From assembly GCA_011523315.1 (NCBI GenBank), contig WTHE01000633.1, positions 1-8,452 of the forward strand: DNA of 8,452 bases, given 5' to 3'. Origin of the DNA: Candidatus Binatota bacterium (lineage in GTDB: Bacteria; Desulfobacterota; Binatia; Bin18). Position numbers and translations under genes: made by a program. Positions 5,525-8,452 of this stretch are shown piece after piece. Below the pieces are notes generated by a model that was not told where the DNA came from, made no database searches, and worked only from the letters and a program-made list of their open reading frames with translations. Position 1 is the stretch's first letter; every line of letters begins with the position of its first letter.

Positions 5525-6322
5525 ATGGTGGCAGTCCACGAACGCAGCGTCAGCGTCTGGAAAGACCAGATCAAGCCAAAAGTTCAGATCGCCGGCAGCG
5601 GCCCGCCGGTGGTGTTCCTGCACGGCGCCTACGGGCTCGACTGGGACCCGTTTCTGGACGGGCTGGCCGAACATTTCACGGTCTACGCGCCCGAGCATCC
5701 CGGCACTACCGCAGGCGACCCGGACGGCATCAAGGCCCTGGATAATCTGTGGGATCTGGTGCTGTATTACGACGAGCTGTTCGAGCAGCTCGGACTGCAA
5801 AACCCGACGCTCATCGGCCACTCGTTTGGCGGCATGGTCGGGGCCGAGATTGCGGCCTGCTACCCGCAGCGGGTCGGCAAACTCGTGCTGCTGAGCCCGG
5901 TTGGCCTGTGGCGGGACGACAGCCCGGTCAAGAACTGGATGATCCTGCCCATGGAAGAGGTGGTCCAGGCCGCCTTCTCCGACCCCAGCAGTCCGCTCGC
6001 CCAGCAGCTGCTGCACGTGCCCGAGGACGAGCGGGCCGCCCAGGACGCCCAGATTCGTCTCACCTGGGCTCTGGCCTGCACAGGAAAATTTATCTGGCCG
6101 ATCCCGGATAAGGGGCTCAAGAAGCGCATCCATCGGATTGTATCGCCGACCCTGATCGTGTGGGGCAACGACGACAAGCTCGTGCCCCCGGTCTACGCCC
6201 AGGAGTTTGGCAGCCGAATCACCGGCTCGCAGATTGCCATGATCGAGCAGGCCGGTCACCTGCCCCAGCTGGAGCAGCTAGGCCGTGTCTCAGGCTTGGT
6301 CCGGGATTTTATTCAGTCGTAA
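5525..6322 (+). CDS. Alpha/beta-fold hydrolase
   Basis: This 265-residue protein has all landmarks of an alpha/beta hydrolase: the oxyanion-hole H-G-A-Y-G (33-37), the nucleophile elbow G-H-S-F-G-G (98-103, Ser100), the acid in W-G-N-D-D-K-L-V-P-P (213-222, probably Asp217) and the catalytic histidine in A-G-H-L-P-Q (243-248, His245). A helical cap (about 130-200) contains several Trp and Met residues, suiting a hydrophobic substrate. Such enzymes split esters, lactones or C-C bonds (meta-cleavage-type hydrolases look similar). AAGGAG (5511-5516) overlaps the previous stop and lies 8 nt before the ATG; only 12 nt separate the genes. The position between a monooxygenase and a CoA-transferase suggests it produces a carboxylic acid. 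Exact chemistry is inference; the fold assignment is secure. Confidence 0.93.
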   Translation: MVAVHERSVSVWKDQIKPKVQIAGSGPPVVFLHGAYGLDWDPFLDGLAEHFTVYAPEHPGTTAGDPDGIKALDNLWDLVLYYDELFEQLGLQNPTLIGHSFGGMVGAEIAACYPQRVGKLVLLSPVGLWRDDSPVKNWMILPMEEVVQAAFSDPSSPLAQQLLHVPEDERAAQDAQIRLTWALACTGKFIWPIPDKGLKKRIHRIVSPTLIVWGNDDKLVPPVYAQEFGSRITGSQIAMIEQAGHLPQLEQLGRVSGLVRDFIQS

Positions 6323-6336
6323 CCCAGAGGAAGCGC

Positions 6337-7578
6337 ATGGCACAAGCCTTGAACGGAATCCGTGTTCTGGACATGACCCACGTCCAGATGGGGCCTTCTG
6401 CGACCCAGATCCTGGCCTGGCTGGGTGCCGATGTCATCAAGGTCGAACTGCCGGGCCGGGGTGATATCACCCGCCAGCAGCTCCGCGACCTGCCCGACAT
6501 CGACAGCCTGTATTTCACCATGCTCAACTGCAACAAGCGCAGCATCACCATCAACACCAAGACCGACACAGGTCGGGCGATTTTCCGCAAGCTTATCGAG
6601 GTGTGTGATGTGCTGGTGGAGAATTTTGCCCCTGGCGCGATGGACCGCCAGGGCTTCAGCTGGGATGTCATCCAGACCATCAATCCGCGCCTGATCTATG
6701 CCTCGGGCAAGGGCTTTGGTTCCGGTCCGTTCGTGGACTGTAAGGCCTACGAGCCCGTCGCTCAGGCCATGGGCGGGGCCATGAGCACAACCGGCTGGGA
6801 CGATGGCCCGCCGACCGCCACGGGCGCCCAGGTCGGGGATTCGGGGACCGGCATGCACCTCGTCGCCGCCGTCCTGGCAGCCCTCTTCCAGCGGGAGCAA
6901 ACCGGGCGCGGTCAGCGGGTCGAGGTGGCCATGCAGGACGCCGTGCTGAACCTGTGCCGGGTCAAGCTGCGCGACCAGCAACGGCTCGCCCAGGGTCCCC
7001 TGAAGGAATATCCCCAATATCCCCACCAGCCCTTCGGCGAGGCGGTGCCGCGTTCCGGCAACGCGTCCGGGGGTGGCCATCCGGGCAAGGCGCTCAGATG
7101 TCGGCCCGGCGGCCCCAACGACTACATCTATGTCGTCATGCAGGCGCAGGTCTGGGAGCCGCTGATGACGCTGATCGGACGCGCCGAGCTTGTCGGCCAT
7201 CCGGAGTACGCCACGCCGGAGGCCCGCCTGCCCCACCTCGACGAGTGTTTTGCCATGGTCGAGGAATGGACCCAGCAACACACCAAGTACGAGGCCATGC
7301 GGCTCCTCAACGAGGTCAACGTGCCCTGCGGCCCGGTTCTCGACATGCGCGAGTTGCTCGACGATGAGTCGCTGGCCGCACGGGGCATGATGGTTGAGGT
7401 CGAGCACCCGCAACGCGGGAGCTTCAAGACCGTCGGCTGCCCGCTGCAGCTGTCCGACTCACCGGTCGAGGTGAAGACCTCGCCGCAGCTTGGCCAGCAT
7501 ACCGAGGAAATCCTCAGGGAACTGGTCGGCTACGGGGACAAGGAGATTGAGGCGGCCCAGGCCGCAGGCGCGATCTGA
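6337..7578 (+). CDS. frc: Family III CoA-transferase, formyl-CoA:oxalate CoA-transferase-like
   Basis: The 413-residue protein aligns by eye along its length with Frc (E. coli Frc/YfdW, about 416 residues). Shared blocks include L-N-G-I-R-V-L-D (5-12), Q-L-R-D-L-P-D-I-D-S-L-Y-F-T-M-L-N (48-64), N-K-R-S-I (66-70), V-E-N-F-A-P-G-A-M-D (94-103), A-M-Q-D-A-V-L-N-L-C-R-V-K-L-R-D (198-213) and E-Y-P-Q-Y-P (224-229). The catalytic aspartate that forms the acyl-enzyme anhydride is Asp168 in G-D-S-G-T-G-M-H. Position 48 is Gln, as in the E. coli enzyme. The glycine loop reads S-G-G-G-H-P-G (244-250) where Frc has G-G-G-G-Q-P-G, so substrate use may differ. GAGG at 6327-6330 is 6 nt before ATG 6337. 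It follows the hydrolase by 14 nt. No oxalyl-CoA decarboxylase gene is in view, so the oxalate role is unproven. Confidence 0.88.
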   Translation: MAQALNGIRVLDMTHVQMGPSATQILAWLGADVIKVELPGRGDITRQQLRDLPDIDSLYFTMLNCNKRSITINTKTDTGRAIFRKLIEVCDVLVENFAPGAMDRQGFSWDVIQTINPRLIYASGKGFGSGPFVDCKAYEPVAQAMGGAMSTTGWDDGPPTATGAQVGDSGTGMHLVAAVLAALFQREQTGRGQRVEVAMQDAVLNLCRVKLRDQQRLAQGPLKEYPQYPHQPFGEAVPRSGNASGGGHPGKALRCRPGGPNDYIYVVMQAQVWEPLMTLIGRAELVGHPEYATPEARLPHLDECFAMVEEWTQQHTKYEAMRLLNEVNVPCGPVLDMRELLDDESLAARGMMVEVEHPQRGSFKTVGCPLQLSDSPVEVKTSPQLGQHTEEILRELVGYGDKEIEAAQAAGAI

Positions 7579-7588
7579 AGCCAGATCG
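7571..7588. other. Hairpin at the end of the frc-like gene
   Basis: CGATCTG (7571-7577) and CAGATCG (7582-7588) form a perfect 7-bp stem with an AAGC loop that takes in the TGA stop (7576-7578). It lies between two convergent genes, 22 nt from the end of the minus-strand gene. Neither side has a T-run, so it is not a standard intrinsic terminator; it may slow transcription or protect the 3' end. Confidence 0.4.
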
Positions 7589-7609
7589 GTTCCTGAGCGA
7601 CGCAGCAAT

Positions 7610-7924
7610 TCAAGACGCCCACGGCTCCCCCAGGCGCGCAACCGCAGTCTTGGGTGAATACGGCGACGAATAGAAACCGACCCGGTAGCTTGAGCCGGCC
7701 GGCACATCGGCCGGGGTGAGTTCGACCCACACCATGTCCTGGGCAACAAATTCCGGGCCGGGCGGCTGGGTGGCCGCATCAACAGCCGGTGGCTGCGTCG
7801 CCTGGAAACGGTGTACGCCAATATCCAAGGGCCAGACGATATCCTCAAAAGACGTCTCATAGGCCGGCCGACCGCCTAAGGCCACCGGGCGGTTTTCCCG
7901 CCGGACAAACCACACTTTTGCCAT
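7610..7924 (-). CDS. Hypothetical protein, 104 residues, family not recognised
   Basis: I do not recognise this protein. The chosen start is the ATG at 7924-7922, preceded on the minus strand by AAGGGAG (7937-7931) with a 6-nt spacer. The frame stays open much further upstream (to 8266), but that part runs antisense through the L31 gene and is rejected. The product begins M-A-K-V-W-F-V-R-R-E-N-R-P-V-A and has several aromatic residues, no membrane segment and no signal peptide. ATQPP occurs twice (42-46 and 51-55) in a Pro/Ala-rich linker between an N-terminal part (1-40) and a C-terminal part (58-104) rich in V, Y and S that may form beta strands. It is convergent with the catabolic operon and divergent from L31. 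Normal amino-acid composition and a good ribosome site support it as real. Confidence 0.65.
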   Translation of the reverse strand: MAKVWFVRRENRPVALGGRPAYETSFEDIVWPLDIGVHRFQATQPPAVDAATQPPGPEFVAQDMVWVELTPADVPAGSSYRVGFYSSPYSPKTAVARLGEPWAS

Positions 7925-7959
7925 CCCGATCTCCCTTACATACCCACACCGCGCTTCAG

Positions 7960-7989
7960 TTGCCAGCCTGCGGGTGAGGTGGTAATACT
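7960..7989 (+). promoter_or_regulatory. Predicted promoter for the L31 gene
   Basis: TTGCCA (7960-7965) matches 5 of 6 bases of a -35 box. A -10 follows as TAATAC (7983-7988, spacer 17) or AATACT (7984-7989, spacer 18). The transcript would have a leader of roughly 20-25 nt. I looked for a Zur-type palindrome here and saw none. Confidence 0.5.
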
Positions 7990-8017
7990 GGTCGGACTGA
8001 GCAGACGGAGGTTGGTC

Positions 8018-8287
8018 ATGAAACAGAATACCCACCCGGAAGAATATAGACCGGTCGTTTTTCAAGACGCATCGGCAGAGTACGCCTTTCTGACCCGTTC
8101 GTGCGTGGAAACAAACGATACCATCGAATGGGAAGATGGCAAGACCTACCCCTTGTATAAGCTCGATATCTCCAGCGCCTCCCATCCGTTCTACACCGGC
8201 AAACAGCGCATCGTTGATACGGCAGGCCGGGTCGAACGTTTCCGTCGCCGCTACGGGCTCAAGCAAGAGGAACAGGCCGAAGACTAG
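8018..8287 (+). CDS. rpmE2: 50S ribosomal protein L31, type B
   Basis: The 89-residue protein is unmistakably L31 type B: H-P-E-E-Y-R-P-V-V-F-Q-D (6-17), F-L-T-R-S (24-28), T-I-E-W-E-D-G-K-T-Y-P-L-Y-K-L-D-I-S-S-A (35-54), S-H-P-F-Y-T-G-K-Q-R (55-64) and V-D-T-A-G-R-V-E-R-F-R-R-R-Y (66-79). It binds the large ribosomal subunit at the bridge to the small subunit. There is one cysteine and no CxxC pairs, so this is the zinc-independent form. GGAGG at 8007-8011, 6 nt before ATG, sets the start; an in-frame GTG at 7979 is disfavoured. A strong terminator follows, and a probable prfA starts beyond it, matching the common rpmE-prfA gene order. This suggests it is the housekeeping copy and not a zinc-starvation spare. 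Confidence 0.97.
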   Translation: MKQNTHPEEYRPVVFQDASAEYAFLTRSCVETNDTIEWEDGKTYPLYKLDISSASHPFYTGKQRIVDTAGRVERFRRRYGLKQEEQAED

Positions 8288-8311
8288 CTGCCCCCACCCT
8301 GCCTGCCTGAC

Positions 8312-8341
8312 AAGACACGCGAGGTCTCGCGTGTCTTTTTT
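8312..8341 (+). terminator. Intrinsic terminator after the L31 gene
   Basis: GACACGCGAG (8314-8323) pairs perfectly with CTCGCGTGTC (8326-8335) around a 2-nt centre, in practice a 4-nt loop with one fewer pair, and is followed directly by six T residues (8336-8341). The two A residues at 8312-8313 can extend the stem. It lies 24 nt after the L31 stop. This is a textbook Rho-independent terminator. Confidence 0.95.
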
Positions 8342-8382
8342 GTGTTTGCTCCCACCCCACCCGTACCAACCGAGGCAGTCGT

Positions 8383-8452
8383 ATGAGCGAAGCCATCAAT
8401 TTAGGGGAAAAATTAGCCGAAGTGGAACAGCGCTATCAGACGCTTGAGCGGC
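8383..8452 (+). CDS. prfA: Probable peptide chain release factor 1, first 23 codons
   Basis: Only the N-terminus is in the window: M-S-E-A-I-N-L-G-E-K-L-A-E-V-E-Q-R-Y-Q-T (1-20), then L-E-R. The part L-x-E-K-L-A-E-V-E-x-R-Y-x-x-L-E-R closely resembles the start of RF1 (typically a short M-x-x-K-L-E-x-x-E-x-R-Y-E-E-L). RF1 releases finished proteins at UAA and UAG codons. GAGG (8372-8375) is 7 nt before the ATG. The gene order rpmE-prfA is common and supports the call. The leader is about 5-6 residues longer than usual, so a slightly later start, or another coiled-coil protein, remains possible. Confidence 0.6.
   Translation, partial: MSEAINLGEKLAEVEQRYQTLER

Noticed and set aside
4511..6259. 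Minus-strand open frame of 582 codons opposite the monooxygenase and hydrolase genes
   Set aside because: It is antisense to two clear enzyme genes. It is rich in His, Gln, Val, Asp and Gly, as expected from reading GC-rich codons backwards, and shows no known motif.
6313..7413. Minus-strand open frame of 366 codons opposite the CoA-transferase gene
   Set aside because: It is a shadow of a strongly conserved gene; composition is typical of antisense frames and no domain is recognisable.
7459..7860. Alternative minus-strand frame of 133 codons overlapping the 104-residue gene
   Set aside because: It is Arg/Ser/Leu-rich, overlaps the end of the CoA-transferase gene and lacks a clear ribosome site.
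7937..7965. Minus-strand promoter for the 104-residue gene (TGGCAA, then TATGTA)
   Set aside because: Transcription from it would begin inside or after the Shine-Dalgarno, so it does not fit the chosen start.
7925..8266. Upstream extension of the minus-strand hypothetical gene through the L31 gene
   Set aside because: The ATG at 7924 has a good Shine-Dalgarno, while the extension is antisense to L31 and has unconvincing composition.

Overview
The window is GC-rich bacterial DNA. Several genes start 6 nt after a strong AGGAGG-type Shine-Dalgarno sequence. No single gene fixes the taxon. The mix of an SSS transporter, a luciferase-like monooxygenase, a CoA-transferase and many toxin-antitoxin (TA) genes would suit a metabolically versatile, possibly uncultivated proteobacterium-like or Tectomicrobia-like lineage, but that placement is a guess.

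Layout. (1) 1-478 is the 3' end of a sodium:solute symporter gene. (2) 479-1116 is a Phd/YefM-ParE TA module with its own promoter and a repeated 8-bp motif. (3) 1243-1887 is a stand-alone glutathione S-transferase gene. (4) 1969-3249 is an AAA+/DUF4143 ATPase whose start codon lies inside a perfect 34-bp AT-rich palindrome. (5) 3290-3580 is a promoter and the N-terminal stub of an AlbA_2 (Schlafen-like) protein, cut off where a higBA module (3570-4198) begins. (6) 4204-7578 is a tight three-gene operon: luciferase-like flavin monooxygenase, alpha/beta hydrolase, and a family III CoA-transferase very close to formyl-CoA:oxalate CoA-transferase (Frc). (7) 7610-7924 is a convergent minus-strand gene for an unrecognised 104-residue protein. 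(8) 8018-8452 is housekeeping: type B ribosomal protein L31, a strong intrinsic terminator, and the first codons of what looks like release factor 1.

How the parts relate. The three-gene operon reads as a catabolic route: oxygenate a substrate, hydrolyse an ester, lactone or C-C bond, then move CoA onto a carboxylic acid. The substrate is unknown. The 548-4198 stretch is an accessory patch with two unrelated type II TA modules, a DUF4143 ATPase and a truncated AlbA_2 gene. Two similar 28-bp promoter-like repeats (23/28 identical) bracket the AlbA_2 stub plus higBA, which suggests that block was inserted or rearranged in front of the catabolic operon. The ATPase and higB lack Shine-Dalgarno sequences and have palindromes over their likely promoters, so they may be leaderless and autoregulated.

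I found no tRNA, rRNA, CRISPR array or recognisable transposase. The clearest undescribed items are the palindrome-over-start ATPase, the repeat-bracketed AlbA_2/higBA block, the monooxygenase-hydrolase-CoA-transferase operon and the orphan minus-strand gene.
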